A stretch of DNA of 64,000 nt. It comes from Phaseolus vulgaris. Its lineage: Eukaryota > Streptophyta > Magnoliopsida > Fabales > Fabaceae. The notes under the pieces were generated by a model. That model saw nothing but the letters and a program-made list of their open reading frames with translations, was not told the DNA's origin and searched no databases. How positions within the stretch are numbered: position 1 is the stretch's first letter; each line of letters begins with the position of its first letter. Of the stretch, positions 46,231 through 57,695 are shown in pieces. The position numbers and the translations under genes were made by a program. The stretch lies in contig NC_023749.2 in assembly GCF_000499845.2 (NCBI RefSeq), forward strand, positions 12,099,298 through 12,163,297, given 5' to 3'.

Positions 46231-47829
46231 TGTTGAAGATGGTTGCTGCCCCTTCAAGATTGTGTTTCATGAAGACTTCTATGTACTTTCATATGTATTG
46301 TGCTTTGCTTTAAATGTGTCTTAGGTAGTGCTTAGAGGTTGTCTAAGAGTGGGCTTTTTGCTGAGTAACTCACCTCATAACCACTGGCCATGTGATAAAT
46401 AAGTTTTCTTAAACTGTTTTTCACATGTTTTACAAAAAACACGTTTACTGCATAAAAATAAATCTGTTCTTTTCAAAATAAACAGATTCATTTTTACACT
46501 GATGCCTTGGCTAAGTCTTGTGAAAATTAGATTTTGTGCATCATGTATTTTGACTAAGTCTTCTATCTTTCAAAACGACTGTGTTTCAAATAGTTAAGCT
46601 TTTCTGTTTTCGTTTTGAAAAATAAATCTGTTCATCTGTAAATGAATAGATTCTTTTTGTCTCTGGTGCCATATCTAGCTTAAACGTTTTTCAGTTTTAT
46701 CTTTGCACCAGAATGGTTGACTAAGTCTCCTCACTTAACAAATTCTCTAACTGCTTTTGAAAATAAATCTGTTCATTTTATTTTCAATATGTTCATTTTA
46801 TAACAGCTTTAACTGTTTTTCAAAATTCTGTTATAAGTTGGTTTTCTATAAAATGAAAACTTGTTTCGGAGTTTAAACATCGTTCATACATTTGTAAAAA
46901 AAAGTTTTACAGCAGAGAATTAAGAGTTTACAAAGGATTAGCATTTGTTCTTCAAAGATTTCGAAAATCTCAAAGTGCTTGTTCTTGGTTTGGTTCCAAA
47001 AGCTTGGTGTGAGGTGCTGCTACTGTTCTAGCAATCTTGCCTACTGGTTTAAGGCAGATCTTTGTATCCTCAATCAGGTGTAGTCGTTTCACTTTTCATT
47101 CATTGTAATAGTTTGGTTGAACACTCTTCTTGATAGGTTTTCTTGAAGAGTGTGTGTGTGAGCTGAAATAGGTTTTTTCAGCAAGAGTACCTAAGTTCTT
47201 GTAGGTTTCAAGAACAGTGGGAATTGTGTTTGTTTGTATTGTGATTTAGTGAATTTCACCTTGTTGTAGGTGAAGACTGAATGTAGCTCAGTTGAGTGAA
47301 CCAGTATAACTGCCTTGTGTTCATTCTCTCTCAATCTCTGCATTTAAGTTTCTGCATAATTGATAAAACAGCAAAGAAATAAATCTGTTCAATTAAAAAT
47401 AAATCTGTTCTTTCTGGGCACGGTTGATATTGTTCTTAATTTCTGGAAAACTGGTTGATTTCAATAAGAACACTTATAATCTATTAAAAGCCATTAGAAT
47501 AGGTGATTGTAATAGATCACTCAATAAACTGTCAAGCCATCAATTGAACCTTAATCACTTGCTTGAAATTGAAGGTTGCTGTTTTGGTGATTCACTGTTT
47601 TTCGTTCTAATATCAGTGTGTGTGCATCTGGAAAATCTATCTGCATAATCTTGTGATTAACCTTGCTGAATAAACGCTTTTCAAACACAAATAGTGCCAA
47701 AATAAATCTGTTCATTTTCACATAAATCGATTTATTTTCTGTAAACTGTGTTAAACACTGTTTCTGCAAGAAAGATTTAAAAGGTCAATTCACCCTCCCT
47801 CTTGAACTTTGGCACTATTAAACCCAACA
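46231..47829 (+). repeat. solo LTR, family S copy 4, inside RT of element C
   Basis: It starts TGTTGAAGATGG and ends AAACCCAACA. Flanks are GGAAT (46226-46230) and GGGAT (47830-47834), a 5-base duplication with one mismatch. It carries the family block GACTGAATGTAGCTC and GTGAACCAGTATAA, plus AATTCACCCTCCCTCTTGA near 47790. At about 1.6 kb it is longer than copies 2 and 3, partly through repeats of AATAAATCTGTTC. It splits RT between the motifs ACPKDAYP and LPNIDRLV. Confidence 0.85.
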
Positions 47830-48140
47830 GGGATAAGCGTCTTTCGGGCATGCTTTGTTTAGGTCCATGTAGTCGATACACATGCACCACTAACCGTTTT
47901 TCTTTTTTACTAGCACGATGTTGACCAACCACGTGGTATATTGGATTTCTTGGATGAACCCGACCTCAAGTAGCTTATCCACCTCTACTTGTGTTCTCCC
48001 AGCCTCCTCTTCCTTTGAGCTATCGACCTAACTTTTCGGCAGACAACTGACCTACGAGACATGACCTCGGGGTCGATGCCCAGCATGTCGGCCACCATCC
48101 AGGCAAAAATATCTTATTTTCAGTCAAGACCTGTGTAATA
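47830..48140 (-). pseudogene. element C reverse transcriptase, N-terminal part
   Basis: Next to the solo LTR, the minus strand reads CMCIDYMDLNKACPKDAYP, the conserved RT fingers motif, preceded by VQEIQYTTWLVNIVLVKKKN-like sequence with frame disturbance. Further upstream, IFAWMVADMLGIDPEV-like sequence (about 48060-48110) marks the region before RT. Confidence 0.7.
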
Positions 48141-48389
48141 TTTTGTTTATCTTTTTCCCCTAGATTCGCGTTGATCTGCGTATCTTGCCCTGGTTTGCCA
48201 ATTTTCCATGGAACAGTTTCGTCCCTTGGTTCTACTCGCGGTTCATCGTATGGTCTTGGGTCGAAGTCGCCATTCCCTATAATAGTGTTTACCTCTTTTT
48301 TTCACAATCTATATCTTGGTAGAATTTTCAAGCTTGCCACGTACCATTCTCATGCGATTTTCTGATGTACTCTTACCCTTGCGATTTTT

Positions 48390-48900
48390 CCACTTTCGGT
48401 CGGAAACTTCATGGTTAAATGTGGGGTTGAAACTATAACCCCTAGTTGGTTCAGAGAGGGTCTTCCTAGGAGCATGTTATATGAGGTATAAGCATCAACG
48501 ATCACGTACCTGATCTTGATGGTTTACTACCTTTATCCTCTCCAAACTTGGTATACAGATCGACGTATCCTCTTGTATCCATCATATCCCCTGAGAAGCC
48601 TACAATTTGTTCTTCGAAAGGGATTACTAAGTCGGAGGGCAGTCCCAACTTCCTTAAGGTTTTTTAAAAGAGAACGTCCACAAAACTCCCTTGATCGACA
48701 ACGGTTTTCATCATCGTACAAGTGGCTACTTCGACTCTGATTACCATGGGATCATCATTATCTAGATCTATTACCTGGAAGTGTTCGTCTGAAAAGGTTA
48801 TCGATAACATGGTCCTCTTTCTTCGAACAAAATTAACCGAGTAGAGATTACGTATGTGACGTTTTCGTGATGAGTAAGACGTCCCTCCTCCCATGAATCC
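48390..48900 (-). pseudogene. element C protease
   Basis: The frame 48894-48664 has DNDDPMVIRVEVATCTMMKT and the active-site-like VDQGSFVDVLF, the protease form of this lineage (VDxGS in place of DTGA). Downstream, about 48400-48490, YNMLLGRPSLN-like sequence marks the protease C-terminus. At least one frameshift lies between them. Confidence 0.7.
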
Positions 48901-48948
48901 TTCTGCAATGGTGTTAATGACCCTTTTGGGTGGGCCATTCCTCCCTCT

Positions 48949-50133
48949 TTATTTATTATCCCGCTTCTTGGGTGTTCTTGATTGTGGACGATAATCTTTA
49001 TGACTTGTCCCAGGTTCGTGTTGGTCATACCTTCCCTCCTTTCTCAAGAACCGCCTCAAGTGGTCGGCTTGTATGAGCTCCTCTATCTTATCTTTAAGTG
49101 TCACCCACTCTTCAGTAGTGTGGCCGAAATTCCAGTGGTACCGGCAATGTCTACTTTGATCGACATTGGAGGGTGTAGGAGTCCTCTTTTGGGGTGGTAT
49201 CAAGTTCGCGTTTAGGGCTTCCTCCAGAATCTGAGACTGCTTGGACGTCAGGGGGTGTAATGTGGGAATCTAGGCGGCTTCAAGAATTCTTTGGGCCTTC
49301 TCGGCGAGTGTATTCCCCGGGGTGCTTCTCTCTCTGTTTTTCGGTTTTCGGCGTCAATCGTCAGCTTGGTTTTAAATTCCCGCATCTCTTCCAGTTCCAT
49401 TAATTTTTTCGTTTGTCTCAGCTCATCTATGTTGTTCACCGGTTTCTTACATAGGTTGACGGAGAAGGGCCCTAGTTTGAGAACTGTTACTAGGTGGTGG
49501 AGTGCTACTTCCGGGCTCAAGTCTCTGATATTGAGGGCTACCCTTCCGAACCTATCCATGAAGAACCTGAGTGTTTTGGTTCTTTCTTGCCGAATGTTTA
49601 CAAGGGTCAGGGAAGTTAGATGGTGGGGTCTGCTTGTGGCGAATTAGGTCGAGAACTTGGATACCAAGGTATCGAAATAGTCGATAGAATGTGATGGTAG
49701 ACGGGTGAACTAATTCAATGCAGCTCCTTTTAACGAGGTAGGAAACATGTGACATAACAGGGCATCGTCAGTCGTGTACAAATTAATTTGAGTTACGTAT
49801 GCATCAACATGTTCATCTGGATCAGTACTTCCATCATATCTATCAATGGTCGGGATCTTTCATGTGGGCGGTAGTGACACTTCCATAATGTTTTCAGTGA
49901 AGGGGTGTCGGCGTGATGACAGTCCTACAATTGCTCTGAAAGTTGTATAGCTGGTGTAGTGGGGTCGTGAACTGTTTTCCTCTTCCATGTGTGTTAGACT
50001 TTTGTTCTCAGACTAACCATGTTCCCTCCGATTTTCTTCAGCTGACGGTGTTTGCCCAATCTCCAACCTTTTCATCATCAATAAGTTCTCAGCTTTCAAA
50101 GCCTTTATCTTTTTTCGCATTCTTCTGCTTCAT
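48949..50133 (-). pseudogene. element C gag
   Basis: Gag core motifs occur in fragments: LCHMFPTSLKGAALN-like sequence near 49730, then RFGRVALNIRDLSPEVALHH (49559-49500) and PRRPKEFLKPPRF. A zinc-knuckle-like CRYHWNFGHTTEEW follows at 49140 and LKDKIEELIQADHLRRF after it. The first ATG on the minus strand lies at about 50133, only a few bases from the insertion point of element B. Several frameshifts are present. Confidence 0.7.
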
Positions 50134-50134
50134 G

Positions 50135-50139
50135 TTATC
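50135..50139. repeat. target-site duplication of element B, left copy (TTATC)
   Basis: Identical to 61790-61794 on the other side of element B. Confidence 0.95.
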
Positions 50140-51309
50140 TGATCCTTTCGGCAACTCGAACGTGGAGGAATCGCTTTGTAGCACTCTCTGTCCTGTCTAC
50201 GCGACTGCGTTCTCTGCAAAATCACCCTCAGAACCTTCTCTTGAATCTCCAAACGTGACCTGCAAAACACACAGACAGCCTCTCTAGCGGCCGTTTGCAC
50301 TCCGACGATCAAGTTAGACCACAGAACCACCAAAATGAGAAAACTAGTAGTGTGTGTGAAAAACTCTTGCTCTCTATTTTTCGTATCCCCCTCAATCTCT
50401 CCCTGATTCCCTTTTATGTCTCTCTCTCTGCTTCTGGGCATAACAGAATTCTGTTATGCTTTTCTGGCATATGTCAGAACCCTGTTATGCTTTTCTGAGA
50501 CAATGTACCTCCAGAATCAGTAGAGTGTGGGTGCCTGTGCGTGTCCGCGCGTCTCTGCGCTTGGCTGCGCTTGTCTGTACCTTTAGCGGTACGGAGTGCA
50601 CCTTTATCTGGACCGCACCCCTCTCAGATGATGACACGTGGAGGCATGCAACTCACATCTAACCACACACGTGTCACTTACTGGAAGGGCTCTAACGCTT
50701 CTCTTTGTGTGCTAAGTTATTCCCTTGCGGAGTAACTTAGCAAATTTCTTTCATCTGGGCAAATCACATACTCTCAGGAGAACGCCAGGTGTGGCCGGTC
50801 TAGGCACACTCACCAAGCGTTGCTCTCTGCGTAGACGGCTTACCCTTCACGCACGTAATGGGTTGAGGGAGTCACCAATCACTGATCGGTTTGCTAGCTC
50901 CCTCAGGCCACTCTCGTGCGCGATTCCCTGAGATGTGCTCATGCGAGGTCCATGTGTAACGCTCTCGCTGGGAACCTCAGTCCCAGTTTAACTGCGTGTA
51001 ACACGAGAGCCCGATGACAATGCACCCGATGACTGATCAGTGCTCTATTTGCTTCTCGCGTTCTGCCCCCAGGCGTTAGTCTGGGAACTGGTCTGTGGGT
51101 GGCCACTTGGCTACTGACCACCGATCACCATTCTGGGTGATTTGTCCCCTGACCTTTCTGCCGCTGTCGGTGGTCACTTGATTACTGATCACCGCTCTTA
51201 GCGATCGCCTCCCTGATCTCTCTGTCACCTGGGCCACGCGTCACCCTGCGAGTGGTCCACGTGGTCCTCTGCTACTGACGTCATCGACTACCGATGACCG
51301 ATCGGATCA
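50140..51309 (-). repeat. 3' LTR of element B
   Basis: 1170 bases, ending in the inverted repeat TGATCC / GGATCA. Bounded on the inner side by the polypurine tract. Confidence 0.95.
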
Positions 51310-51322
51310 CAAGCCCCCCAGT
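51310..51322 (-). promoter_or_regulatory. polypurine tract of element B
   Basis: On the minus strand ACTGGGGGGCTTG lies directly upstream of the 3' LTR, the expected primer site for plus-strand synthesis. Confidence 0.7.
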
Positions 51323-51639
51323 CTCGAGTCGTGAACTCGTTCTCGGCGAAGAGACTAAGTGGTCGTGCCCTCAGTCCACGTGGCAAGTGGGACCGCATCA
51401 CGTGCCACCTCACGTGCTGCTTCTTTAACGTTTGGACTTCCTTCCTTAATCTCGCGACACGTGGCCCCATCGACAGCCAGCGTGGTGTGTCGCTAGCGCT
51501 TCTCTTATTCAAATTGGCGCGCGCCTTCACTGTTCCTTCATCTTCTTCAATCGACTCTCAGACTTCTTGCGAACTCTTTCTCTGCGCACCCATCTTTCTT
51601 CAAGTTTTCTGCTTCCAAACCTCTTACGATCATCCAAAG

Positions 51640-51906
51640 GTATGGTTTTTCTTCTTCCTGGGTCTATTTAGGTCATCTTTACCGATTGCATTTATCTTCC
51701 TCGTTATCATGCATTCATCTTCCCTATTTTCCCTCTCTCGACCCGCGCTAGGGTTTTCTCGCGTTCTCGCTCTGACTTCTGCTTCTTCTTCTTCCTCTTT
51801 TCACCTGGGCATCTCTTTCTCCTTCCCCCTCTCTGTTTTCACCGAACCATTCATCATTCCCTCTTCTTCCATTCATTCTGACTTTTCGTTTTTCCTCCAT
51901 TTGCAG
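51640..51906 (+). other. probable 5' UTR intron of the antisense ORF in element B
   Basis: Donor CCAAAG/GTATGG and acceptor CCATTTGCAG/CT with a pyrimidine-rich run before it, ending 10 bases before the ATG at 51917. The 267-base intron gives the ORF a conventional plant gene layout. Confidence 0.55.
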
Positions 51907-51916
51907 CTATCTCGCG

Positions 51917-54163
51917 ATGGCTCGCTTGAAACAAACCGCACGCATTATTGCCTCATCTTCTGGTGCACAGCCTTCCGCGAGTGCGCCAGCTCCGCCACCG
52001 CCTGTTGCCACCTCCTACCATGACAACGCCAGGGTCTACGATTGGGCCCCCCTGGCGTTGCTGGCTAAAACATCCACCCTGCTACCACAGGGTCATCTCA
52101 CCTCTCTTCTGAGCCATGACCCGGATGAACCTTCGTGCGCCATAGACAGGAAAATGATTTCAACATCCAAATCCGCATTCCTCCTCGAGGGATGCCCATC
52201 TGCGCGGACGATAGGGCTACCAATGGGGTGCCCTTCGTCTTCATCTACTCCGCCATCTTCAAAAGGTTGAAGCTGCGCCTGCCATTCACCTTTTTCGAAA
52301 AGGAGCTGATGATGGAGCTGAACGTCGCGCCCTGCCAACTCCATCCAAATGTCTGGGCTTTCATCCGGGCATTTCAAATTCTTTGCAATTACTTCGGACT
52401 CGATGCCTCCGTGGACGTGTTCCTTTACTTCTTCGAGGCGAAGAACCCCGGGGACAGGTCCTGGGTGAGTTTGAATGGGGTTGCTGGACGGGTGCTCTTG
52501 GGCCTGTACCAGCAATCCTTCAAAGACTGGAAAGGCAGGTTTTACATGATATCTGCCACCCCACAAAGTCCAACCCTGCTCGAGGGGTACCCCCTCTACT
52601 GGGTTCCTGGGGTTGAGTTCAAGAAACCCAAGGACCTTGAAGCCATGGCCCCTACGAGCGCGAGCTATGTGGGCTGTTCCTGGGGGCCAAGTACAACTCT
52701 GCTCGCCTCATCAAAGATGAGTTTGACGTGGTGGCTTTGAAAAAATACATAGGTAGCTCTTTTTCTTCCACCTCTTAGGATACTTGCACCTTCTCACGCA
52801 TGCTTTTATATATTTTGACTTACTTGTGTAACTTGGCCATCTAACTCTTCCTTTTCTCATCTATGTAGATTCAATGTCAGGGAAAGACAGGAGGCAAGCC
52901 TTGCTGGAGCTTGCCAAGCTTCGGGGGACCAAAGGAACTGGTTCCTCTTCTTCCACCACCGAGCCCATTGCAGCCCCCCCTCTCTCGGTCGCGCCAGCTG
53001 AAGGCCCCGAGCAGGGAAGGAAAAGAAGAAGATTGGTGAAGGCCTCTACTTCACTTGCTGCTGCTGCTGCTCCTTCAACCGAAGAGGAAAGCTCTGGCTC
53101 TCCTCTTATACACCGCCAGAGGAAACTGCCAGTGGTTGAGGGGGCCTCGTCTCTTCAGCCTGGGGAGATTGAGGTGGTGGAGGTGGAGGAAGGCTCTCCC
53201 CCTCCTCCCTCTACTCAACCTGCCCCAGAGCCCACGCGCCTTCCCTCTCCCTGCCAACAGCCGCCTCCAGCGTCTCAACCGTCATCTCCACCCCCCCAGC
53301 AGGCCAATCTCTTGGTCCATCTGCTCCTCCTGCTGGGGGCGCTTCCGCTCATCCAGGGGGTCTCCCACCACCACTGCCAACCTCCACTGCAACTGCTGAA
53401 TGTGGTGGCTCCAGCTCGTGACCAAGCGCCTCTGGAGCTAGCCACGAGAACTTTAGCAGGGTCATCACCTTGGTTCGACAGCTTATCAGCAACCGAGAGC
53501 TCGTCGAATGGAACGGTGATGAGGTGGACATGCACCTGGCCAGGCAGATGGTGCTCTCTTTGGAGTTTTCCACCCAGCACCGCAAGCAAATAGCCCTGGA
53601 GAAGAGGGTGAAGGAGCTTGAGCACGACAAGGAGTCACTTCGAAGTTGCCCAAGGGTCTGTAGAGCTGATGCGGGGCATGGTGGAAAAAGCTAGGAGGGA
53701 GTACCTAGCGCAGGTCCAAGAGACCATCAAGACGGAGATCTTGATGGGGCAAACTGTTAGCTCTCTGGACTGCGCGGTGGTGGAGCTACGGGCCGAGACC
53801 TCCTCCCTACGCCAACTGAACTCTCAACTAGTGGGGGAGCTCGAGTCCACCAAAGAAGCGGCCGCTGCTGGAGAGAAGAGGCTTGAGGAGGTGGTGGGCA
53901 AACTGTCTGAAGCCAGGGGCCAACTAGAAGAAGCTGCCTCCTCCCTTGCAGCCCTTACCACTGAGAGAAATGCTGCGGAGCCCTCGAAGCAAAAACTGGA
54001 GGCGGAGAAAGCTGATCTGATGAATGTGGGTGCTGATGCCCTTACTGACGGATTCGAGCTGGCACTCGAGCAAATCCGATGCGTTCTCCCAGACTTGGAC
54101 CTCTCGCAATTCAGCATTTATCACGAAGTGGTAGATGGAAAGCTCACCCCTCCTGCCCCTTAA
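51917..54163 (+). pseudogene. antisense spliced ORF of element B, PF04195-type plus coiled coil
   Basis: Opposite in strand to gag-pol, it begins MARLKQTARIIASSSGAQPS with a proline/alanine-rich leader. A domain like PF04195 follows (FTFFEKELMMELNVAPCQLH, VWAFIRAFQILCNYFGLDAS, SFKDWKGRFYMIS). An intron at 52753-52868 has borders ATAG/GTAGCT and TATGTAG/ATTC. The second exon holds a basic, proline-rich linker (GRKRRRLVKAS could serve as a nuclear signal) and a long coiled coil (LRQLNSQLVGELESTKEAAA, LEEVVGKLSEARGQLEEAAS). It ends KLTPPAP at 54163. Frame changes near 52150, 52640, 53430 and 53640 break it. Function of the family is unknown; a regulatory or structural role is speculation. Confidence 0.75.
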
Positions 54164-55130
54164 TCTCTTCTCTTTATTGTAAATTTTTACTTCTGCACAA
54201 CTTTTCTTAGTACTCAGAATTTGTATAAGACTTGGTTGTGAATATATACTCTCAATTTGTATAAGCTTCTTCTCTTGTATTTTTCTTGAGCTTCACCTTT
54301 CTTTATGCACACGACTAGCTGTTAGCTAGCTTAGGTTCAGCGCGATCTTAAGCTTTATCTTTCCCTTTGCACACGACTAAGTGTTAACCAGCTTAGGCCT
54401 AGCGCGATCTGCCTCCTTTGATCTTGGCCTCTACTTGATCACGACTAGCTACTCCCTTAGCCTTGTGTTTAACAGTTCTCGTGCGCTGCTTTGCGCCACT
54501 AACCAATCACTGACGACTCATCAGTGATCGTTCTTCGATCTTTACTTGGCTACTCTGTCGCTCTAGCGCTAAGTGCATAGAGGACTTTGACATCGATCGC
54601 TCGAGGTGATGCCTCGTTTTGGGGAAAGAAAAGTGTTTCTCGCTAACCCCTCTTACTTTCCCCAAGGTCATCACCCTTCGGCGGATTGAGTCGTTCATTC
54701 CCTGCCTCACTCCTGGGTTGAGAAGGGTTTCGGGCTAAGAGCCTTACTGGGCCAATATTGGTGTATGCCAAGTGGGTAAGGACATTTGCCAGAATCTTTC
54801 CTTTCCCTCTCTTGGTCTTACTAGCACCCCTGGCTTTTCAAACCCTTAGCTGCCTGCGCTCACACCTGGGGTGAGGAAGACTTAGATCAGTGCCAGTGCT
54901 TGCGCCTAGGGCGAGTAAGGCCTAACCGATTACCTGCGCTTGCGCCTGGGGCAAGGAGGATTTTAACTTTAATACTAGCGCACACTTGACATGCTGGAAA
55001 TTTTTTCTTTAATTGGGTGGCCTCGTTAAAAACCCTCCTTAGGGAAAAGAGTGCCCCCTTGTCTGTTCAACTGTTTCCACCACATACAAAGCATGTATCT
55101 TTTAGCGCGCGAATGCAACTACTTTACAAC
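54164..55130. other. non-coding interval of element B with degenerate tandem repeats
   Basis: Between the ends of the two converging coding regions. CACACGACTA(A/G)(C/G)TGTTA, a GCTTAGG-like stretch and CAGCGCGATCT or CTAGCGCGATCT recur at 54305-54410. CCTGCGCT(C/T), ACACCTGGGG or GCGCCTGGGG recur at about 54850-54960. CCTCGTTAAA and CCTTAGGGAAAA at 55021-55048 match a segment in element A. Confidence 0.6.
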
Positions 55131-55715
55131 TTAACTGAAGTAAAATTTTAAATGGGTGGCGTTCCACGTCCTGGGGATTGCTCCTCCCTCCAGAGTTTCT
55201 AGCCGATAGGCTCCGTTCTCCAACGTCTCAACCACTCTGTACGGGCCTGTCCACTTTGGAGACAACTTGTTCTCCATCTCATTCTGATGCGCCTTTCTCA
55301 TCACCAGATCACCTTCCTGGAAACGCCTGGGCCTCACCTTAGAGTGGTGCCTCCGCTCTACTCTTCTCTTTACGGCTTCAGCACTGACTCTGGCTTCCTC
55401 TCGCACTTCGTCCAGCAGGTCGAGATTCACCTTTCGTTCTTCATTGGACTCTTCAGCAATGAAATTCAAGAATCTGGGGGAGCTCTCCTGTATTTCCACG
55501 GGAATCATGGCGTCTGTCCCATAGACAAGGCTGAAGGGTGTCTCATGGGTGCTGGACTGTGGGGTGGTATGATAAGACCATACAATTCTGGGGACCTCCT
55601 CTGCCCAGCCTCCTTTGGCCTTGTCTAGTCTTCGCTTCAGCCCCCTGAGCAGTACTCGATTGGCCGACTCCACCTGCCCATTGGTTTGTGGGTGTTCCAC
55701 TGAAGCGAAAACCTG
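55131..55715 (-). pseudogene. element B integrase, C-terminal half
   Basis: The frame from 55700 has HPQTNGQVESANRVLLRGLK with the catalytic glutamate, GGWAEEVPRIVWSYHTTPQS, ETPFSLVYGTDAMIPVEI and a C-terminal SH3-like part (KLSPKWTGPYRVVE, GAYRLETLEGGAIPRTWNAT). It is in the same frame as the N-terminal half; a TAG at 55716-55718 separates them. Confidence 0.85.
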
Positions 55716-57158
55716 CTATATCTTTAGCTCTTCACCCATCTTCCTCAGCTGATGACTCGTGAACTGGGTGCCATTGTCGGAGACCAACCTCTTGGGTATT
55801 CCGAAGCGGCAGACGATGCTCTTCCAAACGAAGTGCTCGACTTTCTGTGCGGTGATGTGTGCGACTGGTTCTGCCTCCACCCACTTGGTGAAGTACTCGA
55901 TGGCCACGATGAGAAACTTCATCTGCCTTATCGCCAGGGGAAAAGGTCCTAGGATGTCGATCCCCCATGTGTGGAATGGCCACGGGCTATGGATGGACCT
56001 CAACTCCTCAGGAGGTGCCTTGTGCCAGTCTGCGTGCAGTTGACACTGTTTGCAGCGCTGAGCAAACCTTACGCAGTCTTCCTTCAGCTTTGGCCAGTAG
56101 TACCCCGCGCGGAGTATCCTACTTGCCAAAGCGCGACCACCTACGTGGCTTCCGCACACCCTCTCGTGCAGCTCAGACATGAGTCTGGTGCATTGCTCGC
56201 CGTGCACACAGATCTGCACAGGGTGAGAAAAACCAAATCTAAAGAGGTTTCCATCTATTAGAATAAACTTACTTGAACTCCTCTTTATCCTTTTTGCCTC
56301 TGCCACGTCGAGTGGGAGTACACCATCTTCGAAGTATAACTGGTATGGCGTTATCCAGGTGTCGGGTTCCTTCTCCGCGCGGACCTCCATCGACTCATCG
56401 GTCTTCGACAGTCGCGATCTCACCCTCGATGCTCTCAGCGTTTCTTGGGTCAACGACCGATGACCGATCGTTAGGCGCTCCATTGATTTGTATACATGAA
56501 GTACCTGGTTGTCTGACACGAACGCACGCGGTACCTTCAAGGTCTCCTGAATGACGGTCCTCTGCTTCCCCCCTTTGCCTGAGCTGGCCAGCTTGGCAAG
56601 CAGGTATGCTCTGGCATTTTGCTCTCTTGGCACGTGTACCAATTCAAACTCGGTGAAGGACGTCTTCAGGAGCAGTACATACTCCAGGTAGGCTGCCATC
56701 TGGGGATCCTTTGCCTGGAACTCCCCTGTAACCTGCCCCGTGACCAGCAAAGAGTCGCTTTTGGCCAGCAGGTCTCTTGCTCCCATTTCTCTTGCCAACA
56801 ACATTCCTGCGATCAGGGCTTCGTACTCCGCCTGATTGTTGCTGGCCTTGAAGGCAAAGCGGAGGGACTGCTCGATCAGTACCCCGTTTGGGCCTTCCAA
56901 AATGACTCCAGCGCCACTCCCCTGCTGATTAGAGGAACCGTCCACCGATAACACCCATCGGAAACCTAAACCTTCTGCAGGTGTCTCGATCGACGACAGC
57001 TCGACTACAAAGTCCGCGAACACCTGCCCCTTGATCGGTCCTCGGGGCTCGTACTGAATGTCAAACTCTGACAATTCCACCGCCCACTTAACCATCCTGC
57101 CTGCTACATCAGGTTTCTTCAGCACATTTTGGATAGGCAGATCAGTCATCACCACCAC
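55716..57158 (-). pseudogene. element B connection, second RNase H (aRNH) and integrase N-terminal half
   Basis: A 480-residue frame. LSEFDIQYEPRGPIKG opens the connection. The second RNase H has the catalytic sequence VLSVDGSSNQQGSGAG (Asp), NNQAEYEALIAGM (Glu), LAKSDSLLVTGQ (Asp) and VPREQNARAYLLAKL in place of the usual final Asp motif. So the fourth acidic residue appears replaced (ADxLAK is usual; here AYLLAK). Integrase follows: HERVCGSHVGGRALASRIL and CKQCQLH zinc finger, then IDILGPFPLA, IEYFTKWVEAEP and SDNGTQFTSHQ with two of the three catalytic acids. Premature TAG at 55716. Confidence 0.88.
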
Positions 57159-57666
57159 TGTGAAGCTGTGGAAGTTTTTGACTGAGTCTTCTGGCTGAAA
57201 ACACCACCGCCAGGGCAGCCTTCTCGAGGGCCTGGTACCTTGTTTCAGGGCCTTGCAGCACCTTACTCACGAAGTAAACAGGCCTCTGGGTCTGGTCTTG
57301 CTCTTGCACCAGGACTGAGCTGACTGCTCTCTCCGTCACAGCGAAATATAGACGAAGAGGGATGCCTACCTGAGGTTTTCGCAAGACTGGTGGGCTCGCC
57401 AGATACTCCTTCAATTTGATGAAGGTCTCCTCGCACTCCTGTGTCCAGAGGAATTTGCTGTTGCGTTTAAGACACTGGAAGTATGGATGACCTTTCTCCC
57501 CTCCAGCGGACATAAACCGGGACAAGGCTGCCAAGCGACCGGTGAGCTGCTGCACTTCCTTCACCGTCGTTAGGCTCCTCATTGCCACGATTGTTGCACA
57601 CTTCTCTGGGTTAGCTTCGATTCCCCGCTCTGTTAAGAGGAAACCCAAGAACTTCCCAGCCTCCAC
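57142..57666 (-). pseudogene. element B RT thumb and RT-linked RNase H
   Basis: GKFLGFLLTERGIEANPEKC, VQQLTGRLAALSRFMS, then RNase H motifs RLYFAVTERAVSSVLVQE, PVYFVSKVLQGPETRYQALE and KAALAVVFSARRL. The frame shifts at both ends: near 57690 from RT and near 57150 into the connection. Confidence 0.85.
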
Positions 57667-57695
57667 ACCAAAAATACACTTCTCAGGGTTGAGCT

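Noticed and set aside
51331..52023. 230-codon plus-strand frame before the antisense ORF of element B
   Set aside because: It runs through the predicted 5' UTR intron and overlaps the ATG at 51917 in another frame; composition reflects pyrimidine-rich leader sequence.
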